A stretch of DNA of 32,096 nucleotides. Source: Gemmatimonadota bacterium (GTDB taxonomy: Bacteria; Gemmatimonadota; Gemmatimonadetes; Gemmatimonadales; Gemmatimonadaceae). This document shows positions 7,885-15,802 of the stretch, one piece after another. Position 1 is the first letter of the stretch; each line of letters begins with the position of its first letter. Both the position numbers and the translations under genes were made by a program. The notes under the pieces are model-generated. The model was not told the origin of the DNA. It saw only the letters and a program-made list of their open reading frames with translations, and made no database searches. The stretch spans positions 1 through 32,096 of the forward strand of contig PLCA01000004.1 in assembly GCA_003134685.1 (NCBI GenBank), written 5' to 3'.

Positions 7885-8412
7885 ATGCTACTTCGACGGT
7901 TCCTCGCGGCGTCCGTTGCTTCAACCGCGCTGACAGGTTGTGCAAGCACGCCACCAGTGAGCTCAGCACCGCAGCCTGTCAGTAACGAGAGCGCCACCGC
8001 CTATCCGACCGTGAAGACCTGGACGGGCACCTTGAATCCAACGCAGTCATACCAAGCTTCAGCGGTGGCAAGCAAGCGCCAGAACGGCTATGGACGCGTC
8101 GAGCTGTCCGTATCGCCAAATAGTCCCACGCTTACCCACGTCGTCCTCGACGTTTCGATCCCACCTGAGCCCGGGATGGATCTGGTTGGCTGGGGTTTGA
8201 GCCCCGGCCGTTGCGGATCTGGAACCCCGCTGGTGCTCTCCCCCAGCATCTTCCCCGCAATTCAACTTGGCCCCAACGGACAAGGGCACGTCGATGCGAA
8301 AATCCCTTTCACAATTCCCGACGGCGGCAATTATCATGTGGACGTTTTTCGCGGGTCGGGGACGCAGTTGAGCGACGTGATCACCTGCGCCGTGGTGCGC
8401 AGAGAGAGTTGA
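7885..8412 (+). CDS. Lipoprotein, unknown function
   Basis: A 175-residue protein with the signal MLLRRFLAASVASTALTGC (lipidated Cys19), a Ser/Pro/Ala-rich linker and a predicted beta-rich domain of about 130 residues. An AGGAAG motif lies 8 nt before the ATG. Recognisable pieces are WTGTLNPTQSYQASAVAS, GYGRVELSVSP and GHVDAKIPFTIPDGGNYHVD, plus two mature cysteines (in GRCGSG and ITCAVV) that could form a disulfide. The first half, with a WTGTL start and a strand pattern ending in a carboxyl-side NYHVDVFRG, loosely resembles CHRD-like or anti-sigma-adjacent envelope domains, but I cannot assign a family. It stands alone, divergent from the SGNH gene, and ends at a strong hairpin terminator. 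Confidence 0.8.
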   Translation: MLLRRFLAASVASTALTGCASTPPVSSAPQPVSNESATAYPTVKTWTGTLNPTQSYQASAVASKRQNGYGRVELSVSPNSPTLTHVVLDVSIPPEPGMDLVGWGLSPGRCGSGTPLVLSPSIFPAIQLGPNGQGHVDAKIPFTIPDGGNYHVDVFRGSGTQLSDVITCAVVRRES

Positions 8413-8462
8413 TCCAGCCGCTTGACGTGCACTCGCAAACACGCGCACAGCTAGCTCCAGGA

Positions 8463-8503
8463 AAACAATACGGGCGGATCCACTGGATCCGCCCGTATTG
8501 TTT
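8463..8503. terminator. Strong bidirectional hairpin terminator
   Basis: A perfect 19-bp inverted repeat (8463-8481 with 8485-8503) has a 3-nt loop. It contains GGGCGGATCC and is flanked by AAAC on one side and GTTT on the other, so either strand gives a GC stem ending in a short T-rich run. It lies between the convergent lipoprotein and susD-like genes, 50 nt past one stop and 53 nt past the other. Confidence 0.88.
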
Positions 8504-8556
8504 GCAGCTCAGGATCGAGCGGAGGCGCTGTTTCCGCCCCGCTCAACCTTGTTGAA

Positions 8557-10059
8557 TCACTTGCAGGCCGCGTCGTTACCCACCCCGCCGAATGTGTAGA
8601 TCGGCAGGCCAAGCGTCTCGAGCTCCTTCGCTGGAATCGGAAGCTGACACGGAGTTCCCGCCTGGATCGGTTGATCCGTCACCGCCCGACGCCAGTAGAG
8701 AGTGGTGCCGCTGGTGTTCGTTATCTCGATGTCCCGCTCGTAACTGATGTAACTGAGCAGGGTTGCCGAACCGTCACCCGCGGTCGCTGGCGTAAGGGTT
8801 CCACGACCGACGCGCGTCTTGTTGATTAGGGTGGCCGCTGTCGCGAGATCTGGCGTCCCCGACCGGATCAGAGCCTCGGCATGAATCAGATCACTTTCAG
8901 CCGCGAGCAGGTACGGGAGATTTCCCACCAACGGATTCGTCGATTCGTAGTTAGCGAACGCGTAGCGCTGGTGATAAAAGTCGCTTTGCATGTAGATGCC
9001 GCGTCCCGGGTCGCCGATCGGCGGCGGGACGTAGCCGTAGTCCGAGGTATAGCGGGCGTCGGCAGACGTTCCCTGCGGGGGATCGACGCCATTGTACTTG
9101 GGCGGGACCGCCGGGTTCATCCGATTAATTACGCGATGATCCGTACGAACCCAGTCGGGCAGGTCGCCGTAGCCGACCAGATACGACCACCACTGGCTCG
9201 CGTCTTCCTGCACCACGACGTCGAACGCCGCGCCGGCCGATCCCGTGCCGATACCCTTGTCGGCGTACGCGGCAACCCTTGCCCAGTCCACGGCTGCAGC
9301 CTGCGTGGCGTTTCGTGCGTGATAGGCAAGCGTCATTGCAGCCATGGTATTCGCAATGCGGTTGATCTTTTTCGACGTGAGTGCCCCGTCGGGACTCGGA
9401 AGATCCGTGATCGTATAGGTGTAACTGTGCTGCGCGCTCGCCGCGATGAGATCGTCCCACATTCTCAAGGTGGTATCACGCACTGCGGTGTGATCAACCA
9501 GTGAAGGCGGGATTGCTGGATCGCTGTTTTCCGTCACGACGAACGCCTGATCGAACTCCATCGAAAGGTACGTGTAGGAAGCTGCCTGCGAGAACTGCGC
9601 TTCCTCCTTGTACTGCTCCGTCTGGTCGGCACTGCCAAGAGACAAAGTCTTGAGAGCCCGCAGCACGTCGTTTGTGGCGCCGATGGTTCCGTAGTTGTAG
9701 TCCCAGGGGGTCTGAGCCACGGTCCGGTCGCCGCCGGAGCTGATGTTCCCGTAAGGAATTCTCGGCTCGAGATTGTTGAATCTCGCGCCAAAGTTTCCAA
9801 AGTTCATCGTGCACACATCCGACGTTACGCAGCCGAATATGTACGGGGTAACGTCTCCGCCATCATCCGGACCAGCCGAAACGGAGGTCATGTACCACGA
9901 ACGAATCGTGGATTGAGCCAGCGCTTGCACGTCGGACGGAGACGACAGCGCTCGCTGGACGTCCGGTTGATTTGGATTTGTAACGTCGAGGTTGTTGCAC
10001 GCGCCCGCGAAGAGCACGGCCGCCGCCCCTATAAGTGGATACGTCTTTTTTGTCTGCAT
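8557..10059 (-). CDS. SusD/RagB-family outer-membrane lipoprotein
   Basis: A 500-residue protein with a lipoprotein signal ending FAGAC (Cys21) and a mature start NNLDVTNPNQPDVQRAL that is typical of SusD-like proteins. SusD-type helical repeats follow, including the block beginning AESDLIHAEALIRSG, which matches the C-terminal SusD domain, and a final TLYWRR and IPAKELETLG. SusD proteins bind substrate at the cell surface and cap the SusC pore. The gene starts 31 nt downstream of the SusC gene, so the two form one operon. A GGAGC lies about 11 nt before the ATG. The ligand is not predictable, and no glycoside hydrolase or regulator gene sits nearby. Confidence 0.92.
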   Translation of the reverse strand: MQTKKTYPLIGAAAVLFAGACNNLDVTNPNQPDVQRALSSPSDVQALAQSTIRSWYMTSVSAGPDDGGDVTPYIFGCVTSDVCTMNFGNFGARFNNLEPRIPYGNISSGGDRTVAQTPWDYNYGTIGATNDVLRALKTLSLGSADQTEQYKEEAQFSQAASYTYLSMEFDQAFVVTENSDPAIPPSLVDHTAVRDTTLRMWDDLIAASAQHSYTYTITDLPSPDGALTSKKINRIANTMAAMTLAYHARNATQAAAVDWARVAAYADKGIGTGSAGAAFDVVVQEDASQWWSYLVGYGDLPDWVRTDHRVINRMNPAVPPKYNGVDPPQGTSADARYTSDYGYVPPPIGDPGRGIYMQSDFYHQRYAFANYESTNPLVGNLPYLLAAESDLIHAEALIRSGTPDLATAATLINKTRVGRGTLTPATAGDGSATLLSYISYERDIEITNTSGTTLYWRRAVTDQPIQAGTPCQLPIPAKELETLGLPIYTFGGVGNDAACK

Positions 10060-10090
10060 GATTGGTTATAGCTCCATGTCAAAGTGGGGG

Positions 10091-13000
10091 TCAGAACGTC
10101 AACTCCACCTGACCGGTGATTGTCCTGAAGTTGGGATAGCGGAAGCCGTCAACACGGAAGTTGAAGTCGCCGCCACCGGTTACGTCCGGATCAAATCCGG
10201 TGTACTTGGTCCATGTATACAGGTTACGGCCGATCAGAGCGATCTTGACGCCATTCGCGATCCGGTTGATACCTGCAAACTGCATGGCCCGCGCACCAAG
10301 CGTGTATGCGACTGAAAGCTCCCGGAGCTTGACGTATGAGTCACTCTCAACGAAGTAATCACTCGCCACAAGGCCGTTATACAGGCTTCCGGTGAAGACC
10401 GTGGCCGGCACCTTGTCCGCCTGCGGCACGCCAGCCATGTTCGCGTCTCCGGAACGCCAGTCCTGCATCATCCACTGCTTCGTGAAGTTGTAGACCTGTC
10501 CGCCGTGCTGCCCGTCGAAGAGGGCGTACACCGAGAAGCTCTTGTAGCGGAAGTTGTTCGCCCAACCCCAGTTGAAGTCGGGGTTCACGTTTCCGATCAC
10601 ATGCTGATCCACACCTTTCGCATCAACGTACTTGATCAGCGCCCCGGGGGTGGAGGTCTTGATTAGATATCCGAGGCGATTGACTGTGTAGTCGGTTGCC
10701 ACGGCGCTCGCATTTGCCGGATTCTCCTGCAACTGCGCAAAGGAGCGGACCCACTCCTGGCCGTACATGATTCCCAGCGGCTGGCCCTGAGCATAGTAGA
10801 ACATGTCCTGCCCCTGGCCCAGTCCGGGAACCCGGAACGGCGAACGGCCCAGACGATCGATCTTCTGCTTCGTGTGGTCACCCGTCAAAGTGAACGAGTA
10901 TGTCGTGTTGGGACGGGTGAACACGTCCGTCTCGAGGCTGAGCTCGGTCGTCCTCGCGGAGATGTCAGCCGCGTTCTGTACCTGCTGCGTGAAACCGCCC
11001 GACTGGGCAAGCGAAAGCGGGACAGCCAGGAAGGCTCCCTTGGTGACCCGGTTTGCCTGGACCAGCTCGACGTTAAATCGGTTCAGGAAAGCCGCGTTGA
11101 TTCCGAACTCGTCCTCAGTCGCGACCGCGGGGCGCAAGTCCTTGTTGCCCACCTGACTCTTGCTGATCGAGCCGCCGCTGGTGCTGTAGGTCTCATACTG
11201 ATCCGCGAACTGGGGACGCAGCCCTGCCGTTCCACGTCCAGCGCGAAGCTTGAGCTCCTGGAAACCGGGAATGTGAAAGTCCTCACTTACCCGCCACGCA
11301 CCGGAAATACGGTAGAAGTTCTTCCAGCGATTGTTCGAGCCAAACAGAGAAGAACCGTCCCGGCGCCACATTCCGTCGACGATGTAGCGGTCCTTGATGT
11401 CCAGTGTTTCGGACCCGAGATAGTTCACATTGCGCTCGAGCTGGTCGACCGAGTTGATTGAGATCTGCTTCGGGTCGGCCGCATCAAACTCCGGCACGTT
11501 GAGAACGTTCAGCTTGCTGGTCGATCCGTTGAACTGGCTGTAGTTCAACTGCTCGTAAATCGTGGCAACGCGAGTGGTGGAGTTGACGGAAAGGAAGCTG
11601 CCGATGGCGGTGGCGGAGACCTGACCGTTCCACGCGTTGTTGACGTAGTCGAGGCGGTTGAGTGAGCCGGGCCCTGGTGTCCCCCCGATGCTCAGGAACC
11701 CCTTCGGGTCATAAGTGTTTTCGCGATTGTTCAACCGGTCAGCGCCATAGTTGGCGTCGAGGTTAAGCCAGCTGAAAGCGCGGTAGCGCCCCGATACCGA
11801 CCCCAGAAAACGGTCACGATTCAGGTTGTACTTCTCGTACGCGAGCGTGTAAAGCGGGTTGCCACGCGCGCTTGGATCGAATGGCAATTGGCGCCAGTAG
11901 AGAGTGGTATCTCGCCCATTGGGCTCAAACCACGGTGTCGCGAGATTCATGTTGGGCGGCGCCTGCATGAATGCGAAGAAGGAGTCAGCCCCCCCGAACG
12001 TATCCACGTGCTCGTCGTTTTTCACGGTCGCGTAGGTCATGCTGAGCGACATGTCCAGCTTGTCGCCTATGCCCTGGTCGACGTTCAGCCGTGCATTCTG
12101 CCGGTATTGCCCGTTGCGAAGCGGAAGCACGCCGGCATTGTGGTCGCTCGTGAACGATGCCCCGAAATTGGTGTTGCCGCGGCGCATTCCAACCTGAGCA
12201 TTCGTGCTGAGGAACTGGCCTTTCTGCATCCATTCCTCCAGCTGGTTCCTGAAGGCGAAAGCGCCGGTGGTGGCGTAGGGAATGTCGAAGTAATTGCTCC
12301 CGATTACCAGCGCACCCGCGCCGTTCGTGAAGACGCTCCCGTCCGGATTGAGCAGATACCGAGTGCTGCTGTTGAGCGAAGGAAAGTGCGCGATCGAGGA
12401 CTGCCCCGCTTCATTCCGGGAGATGATCTGGACGTTGCCTTCGGGCAGGTTCTTGCCGCGCTTGGTCGTGATGGCGATGACGCCGTTCGCGCCGTTGGAG
12501 CCGTAGTACGAGGAGGCGGTCGCTCCCTTCAGCACCTCAATGGAAGCGATGTCGTTGGCATCAATGTCGGAGATGTTCGACCTTGTCTCGATCCCGTCAA
12601 TAATGATGAGGGGGGAGCTACCGCCAATCGTGAGGTTCGTGGAGCCGCGGAGACGAATCGCGGGCTCAGCGCCGGGAGTCCCGTTGCCAAGGGATATGCG
12701 AGCGCCGGCAACCTTGCCCTCCAGGGCCGTCACGGCCGAGGCCGCTGGAACCTTGCTGACCTGCTCCTCTGAAACGTGAGCAACCGTAAAGGGTAGCTTG
12801 CGCTGCTCAGTGCCAGTAGCGACACCCGTCACGATGACCTCAGTAAGATTAAACGGGTCTGCAACGAGCGAGAAATTCACCGTTTGCGAGCCTGGTGACA
12901 GCGTGACGCTACGCTGGCCCTGCTGGAAACCGATGAACCGACCAACGATAGTGACCGGCTGGCCGGTAACTCTCGCGTCGGGAATACTAAGCCGGTAGTT

Positions 13001-13186
13001 CCCGCTCGCGTCAGCGTCAGCGCGAAGGCCGAGGGTGGGGATTGCTACGCTTGCGCCCGCGATGGGAGCGCCTTGCTCGTTGGTTATCCGACCTATGATG
13101 ACCGTTTGAGCGTGGGCTGATGAGGCTGCCAGAAGTCCGACAAGCAGCGCTACCAGCGGAACTCGCTTACCTACTAGTCTTGTCAT
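10091..13186 (-). CDS. SusC/RagA-type TonB-dependent outer-membrane transporter
   Basis: A protein of 1031 residues that imports SusD-captured ligands through the outer membrane using TonB energy. Order of parts: signal peptide MTRLVGKRVPLVALLVG... cleaved after AHA (about 26); a carboxypeptidase-regulatory-like domain (about 29-115); the TonB-box-like LTEVIVTGVA; a plug with IRLRGSTNLTIGG, PLIIIDGIE and GSNGANGVIAITTKRG; then a long barrel ending FRTITGQVELTF. The frame is open further upstream, but the start is set at ATG 13184-13186. GGAGGA lies 8 nt before it; a second ATG two codons earlier is only 2 nt from the same site. Upstream on the same strand is the plug/TonB fusion gene. Confidence 0.95.
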   Translation of the reverse strand: MTRLVGKRVPLVALLVGLLAASSAHAQTVIIGRITNEQGAPIAGASVAIPTLGLRADADASGNYRLSIPDARVTGQPVTIVGRFIGFQQGQRSVTLSPGSQTVNFSLVADPFNLTEVIVTGVATGTEQRKLPFTVAHVSEEQVSKVPAASAVTALEGKVAGARISLGNGTPGAEPAIRLRGSTNLTIGGSSPLIIIDGIETRSNISDIDANDIASIEVLKGATASSYYGSNGANGVIAITTKRGKNLPEGNVQIISRNEAGQSSIAHFPSLNSSTRYLLNPDGSVFTNGAGALVIGSNYFDIPYATTGAFAFRNQLEEWMQKGQFLSTNAQVGMRRGNTNFGASFTSDHNAGVLPLRNGQYRQNARLNVDQGIGDKLDMSLSMTYATVKNDEHVDTFGGADSFFAFMQAPPNMNLATPWFEPNGRDTTLYWRQLPFDPSARGNPLYTLAYEKYNLNRDRFLGSVSGRYRAFSWLNLDANYGADRLNNRENTYDPKGFLSIGGTPGPGSLNRLDYVNNAWNGQVSATAIGSFLSVNSTTRVATIYEQLNYSQFNGSTSKLNVLNVPEFDAADPKQISINSVDQLERNVNYLGSETLDIKDRYIVDGMWRRDGSSLFGSNNRWKNFYRISGAWRVSEDFHIPGFQELKLRAGRGTAGLRPQFADQYETYSTSGGSISKSQVGNKDLRPAVATEDEFGINAAFLNRFNVELVQANRVTKGAFLAVPLSLAQSGGFTQQVQNAADISARTTELSLETDVFTRPNTTYSFTLTGDHTKQKIDRLGRSPFRVPGLGQGQDMFYYAQGQPLGIMYGQEWVRSFAQLQENPANASAVATDYTVNRLGYLIKTSTPGALIKYVDAKGVDQHVIGNVNPDFNWGWANNFRYKSFSVYALFDGQHGGQVYNFTKQWMMQDWRSGDANMAGVPQADKVPATVFTGSLYNGLVASDYFVESDSYVKLRELSVAYTLGARAMQFAGINRIANGVKIALIGRNLYTWTKYTGFDPDVTGGGDFNFRVDGFRYPNFRTITGQVELTF

Positions 13187-13414
13187 CTCCATCTTCCTCC
13201 TACTGCCGGTGAAAGAGACAGGCTCCGCCCTATCAAAATCCACGCGGCAGCCTAGCAGGATGCCAGGCTGAGCAAGAGAGATGTTGGCTGGGTGGGCCAG
13301 TACCAGACCGCGGATCGACCGACCCCCAGCTGGTCCGGTGAAAATGCTACTTGGTTGCCGAGTGCACAAGTAGAAAGTTTCTGCCGCCGGTCGCGCAGTA
13401 TAGTGGAGGAAACG

Positions 13415-14587
13415 CTAGCTGCCCGGTGGAGGGGGTGCGTCGCGCGCCTGCGCGGAGAAGACGAAGGGAAGCTGAACGAACTGCCTCACCGGATTGCCGT
13501 TCAGCACCGCTGGTCTGAACACGGCGCCGTCCAGCGCGGAACGGACGGCCGAAGCGAAATATGGGTGGGTCGCCGAGGCGATCGTGAGCGTGCCAGTCTC
13601 TATACTACCGTTCTGCCCCACAATGAATTCGGCTACTACCCGCCCGGGAATCCGTGCCGTCCAAAGCGAGTCCGGGTAGACGGGCAGGCCTGAGCCACCG
13701 CCGATCCATGCTGCCGGCTCGTTTACCTGATCGGCTGTAAACACCGCGTGCTCTGCGACCAGATGCTCCAGCTCAGCCGGCGAAACCGACTCCTGGGTTC
13801 GTGATTTGGGTCGGAAGGGACGCGACCATACCGCGATCACGCCGCAGTTTTCGCTTCCCGAGACCGCCATAAACTCCGCCGGAATGCTTGACATCCCGGA
13901 ATACACTTCAATCCCCTCGACCCCGGACAGATCGATCATGTCAAGGTCCATGGTACCGGAAATAGCGGGAAATCCATCCATGAAAAAAAGCGGAGCGCAA
14001 CGGGCTCCCCGCAGTGATACCGTGATCACCCCGCCTCGAAGAGTTCGCATGGACACGCCGGGCATTTCCCGCAGCGCGTCCACGAACCGCGCGGAATTCA
14101 TTCGGTCGAGTCTCTCGCGAGTTACGAAATATCCGACGTGCTTCGACTTCCGCTCGTTAAATCCCGCCAGACGAGAGTCGTACGCTTCGGCTCTGCTGCG
14201 GATTTGTACGGGCGCGAGCTGTTCGGGGACGGGAGCGAGCGCCGGGTTCACCTGAAGCTCGCTCCCGGCGGCAATCATCACCGGAGTCGAAACGGGACGA
14301 TAGCCCAGACGGCGTACCTCGAGAACCGCGCCTCCCAAAGGGAGTCCGACGAGACGAAATGCTCCGGCTTGATCGCTTGTCGTTCGAACGGCGGATCCCT
14401 TGATGCCGACCTGAGCGTCACTCACGACACCGTCCACAGAATCGTGCACCACGCCTCGCACACTGCCGACCGTCTGAGCCGGGACAATCCCCGGGACGAA
14501 AGCCACGAGCAGGATCAGCCTCACGCCTCGCAGGATCCTCACACCCGTAACTGATTCGTTGGTTTGAGCTCGCGGTCCATCGCGCAT
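13415..14587 (-). CDS. Carboxypeptidase-like / plug / TonB C-terminal fusion protein
   Basis: A 390-residue protein, start ATG with GGGAGAC upstream. After a signal-like segment (about 19-38) come three parts. A carboxypeptidase-regulatory-like beta domain (about 41-118) starts GSVRGVVHDSVDGVVSDA. A TonB-dependent-receptor plug-like domain (about 150-258) carries MNSARFVDALREMPGVSM, FFMDGFPAISG and GVIAVWSRP. A TonB C-terminal-like domain (about 300-376) carries LPVYPDSLWTARIPGRVVAE, HPYFASAVRSALDGAVFRPA and PVRQF. No beta barrel is present, so it is not a transporter. It could pass or sense energy between the inner and outer membranes, or couple to the SusC/SusD pair directly downstream, which is about 230 nt away. 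Function is inferred only. Confidence 0.85.
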   Translation of the reverse strand: MRDGPRAQTNESVTGVRILRGVRLILLVAFVPGIVPAQTVGSVRGVVHDSVDGVVSDAQVGIKGSAVRTTSDQAGAFRLVGLPLGGAVLEVRRLGYRPVSTPVMIAAGSELQVNPALAPVPEQLAPVQIRSRAEAYDSRLAGFNERKSKHVGYFVTRERLDRMNSARFVDALREMPGVSMRTLRGGVITVSLRGARCAPLFFMDGFPAISGTMDLDMIDLSGVEGIEVYSGMSSIPAEFMAVSGSENCGVIAVWSRPFRPKSRTQESVSPAELEHLVAEHAVFTADQVNEPAAWIGGGSGLPVYPDSLWTARIPGRVVAEFIVGQNGSIETGTLTIASATHPYFASAVRSALDGAVFRPAVLNGNPVRQFVQLPFVFSAQARDAPPPPGS

Positions 14588-14700
14588 CAGAGTCTCCCAG
14601 GGAGATGCCGGATTCCCTATGCTACGATGAGCGACGGGGATGGTTTCGTCAAGAAAGAAACTCGCAATGAAGAAACGCGCGGGAACCCGAACTGCACAAA

Positions 14701-14732
14701 AAGAAAGCCCCCGCGAACGCAGGGGCTTTCTT
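14701..14732 (-). terminator. Rho-independent terminator of the PPC-domain lipoprotein gene
   Basis: AAGAAAGCCCC (14701-14711) pairs with GGGGCTTTCTT (14722-14732), leaving a 10-nt loop. On the minus strand the stem is followed by TTTCTTTTTG. It lies 24 nt past the stop of the gene at 14756. Confidence 0.85.
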
Positions 14733-14755
14733 GCTCAACAGCTGAGTTACGAGGC

Positions 14756-15433
14756 TTACGGGGTCACCGTCGCCGTGAGCGTCCCGCCGGCGTAGGGATC
14801 CCAGACCGCCAAGAAAATGTACCAGGTTCCCGCCGCGGGAGCTGTCACGGTGCAGGATTCCGCGTTTCCCGGGTTCCCCGAGGCGCATCCCCCGGGCGGC
14901 GGGAACTTGGAGTCGTCGGGAGGGCTGCCCTTCTGGATATAGATGTCGCCGTCGCCCGTGCCACCGGTGAACGTCACAGTGAGCCCGGTAGCTCCTGCGG
15001 GTACAGCGATGTGGTAGACCAGACCCTGGGAACGCACCATACTGCCGCTGGTGACACCAGTTGCCGGGACACCGCTGGTAAGACCGATGCCAACCACTGC
15101 CAGCACGCTGATGCTGGCCGAGCGCAACTGCGTAGCATCATCAGTCTTTGTGGCGGTCACAGACGCCATCCCAGGAGCGACGCCCGAGACTACACCACCG
15201 GCTGACACCGTCGCGACGGTTGCATCGCTGCTGACCCAAGTAACCGGCACGGCAATCCCGTTAAGGCTGGCGGTCAGCGTCGTCGTTGTCCCTTGATCAA
15301 TGCCTGCGAACGGGGGACTCACCCGAAGAAGTCCAGCGGATGGGCCAACGCTAGGGGTGTTATCACTGCACCCAAGGGCCAGAGCTGCGACCAATGCAGT
15401 TGAGAAGAAACGGACGACGTTACGATGGGTCAT
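14756..15433 (-). CDS. Lipoprotein with Ig-like (BIG2) and PPC-like domains
   Basis: A 225-residue protein. The start is set at ATG 15431-15433, giving a lipoprotein signal MTHRNVVRFFSTALVAALALGC (Cys22); a GGAG lies 9 nt upstream. A BIG2-like domain (about 33-112) has TVSAGGVVSGVAPGMASVTA, the typical pattern of bacterial Ig-like repeats. A pre-peptidase C-terminal-like domain (about 120-225) has YHIAVPAGATGLTVTF, GDGDIYIQKGSPP and AAGTWYIFLAVWDPYAG, with a CxxG...C pair that may form a disulfide. Such domains occur at the ends of secreted proteins. Here they stand without an enzyme part, so a binding or adhesive role is the best guess. Confidence 0.8.
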   Translation of the reverse strand: MTHRNVVRFFSTALVAALALGCSDNTPSVGPSAGLLRVSPPFAGIDQGTTTTLTASLNGIAVPVTWVSSDATVATVSAGGVVSGVAPGMASVTATKTDDATQLRSASISVLAVVGIGLTSGVPATGVTSGSMVRSQGLVYHIAVPAGATGLTVTFTGGTGDGDIYIQKGSPPDDSKFPPPGGCASGNPGNAESCTVTAPAAGTWYIFLAVWDPYAGGTLTATVTP

Positions 15434-15802
15434 GGATGTGTGCTCCACGTGGTTTTGCCTCAGCACGTGCAGCCGACTGCCGGCCGTATGCACCACGAGG
15501 CTCCTTTGGTTCCGCTAAAATATGCTCCAACCCCGTATTGATCAACCCGAACCTTGGATCTCAGGGCAGAGAGTTAGTAAGGTCTCACAGCTCCTCCAAT
15601 ACCGCAACACTTTTCCGGCAGCGCGAGCAGTCGTCCCGCGCCTGCCTATCTTAATCCGGTCTTGGCCGGCGGTGCTGTAGGCGTCGGGGAAGCCGGCGCC
15701 TGGCGTCGCCGAATCCCCGGAGATTGTCACCAATCACCGCAAATGCAAAAGCGCGCCACCGTATGATTCCGGTGGCGCGCCTTCGAATTCCGACTTGGGA
15801 TG
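15434..15802. other. 369-nt gene-free stretch
   Basis: Between the start of the PPC-like lipoprotein gene and the stop of the Cys-repeat lipoprotein gene. It should hold the promoter of the first, but I cannot place one with confidence. It contains the terminator at 15751-15780 and, at 15707-15733, a 27-nt sequence nearly identical to part of the flotillin gene, described in the findings. Nothing else is supported. Confidence 0.5.
15751..15780 (-). terminator. Rho-independent terminator of the Cys-repeat lipoprotein gene
   Basis: GCGCGCCACCG (15751-15761) pairs perfectly with CGGTGGCGCGC (15770-15780), an 11-bp stem with an 8-nt loop. On the minus strand TTTTGCATTT follows. It lies 22 nt past the stop at 15803. 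Confidence 0.85.

Noticed and set aside
15542-15733. A 63-codon minus-strand frame beginning with VTISGDSA
   Set aside because: It has no start with a ribosome site, and everything after the first nine residues is without resemblance to a protein. It is kept only as a possible flotillin remnant.
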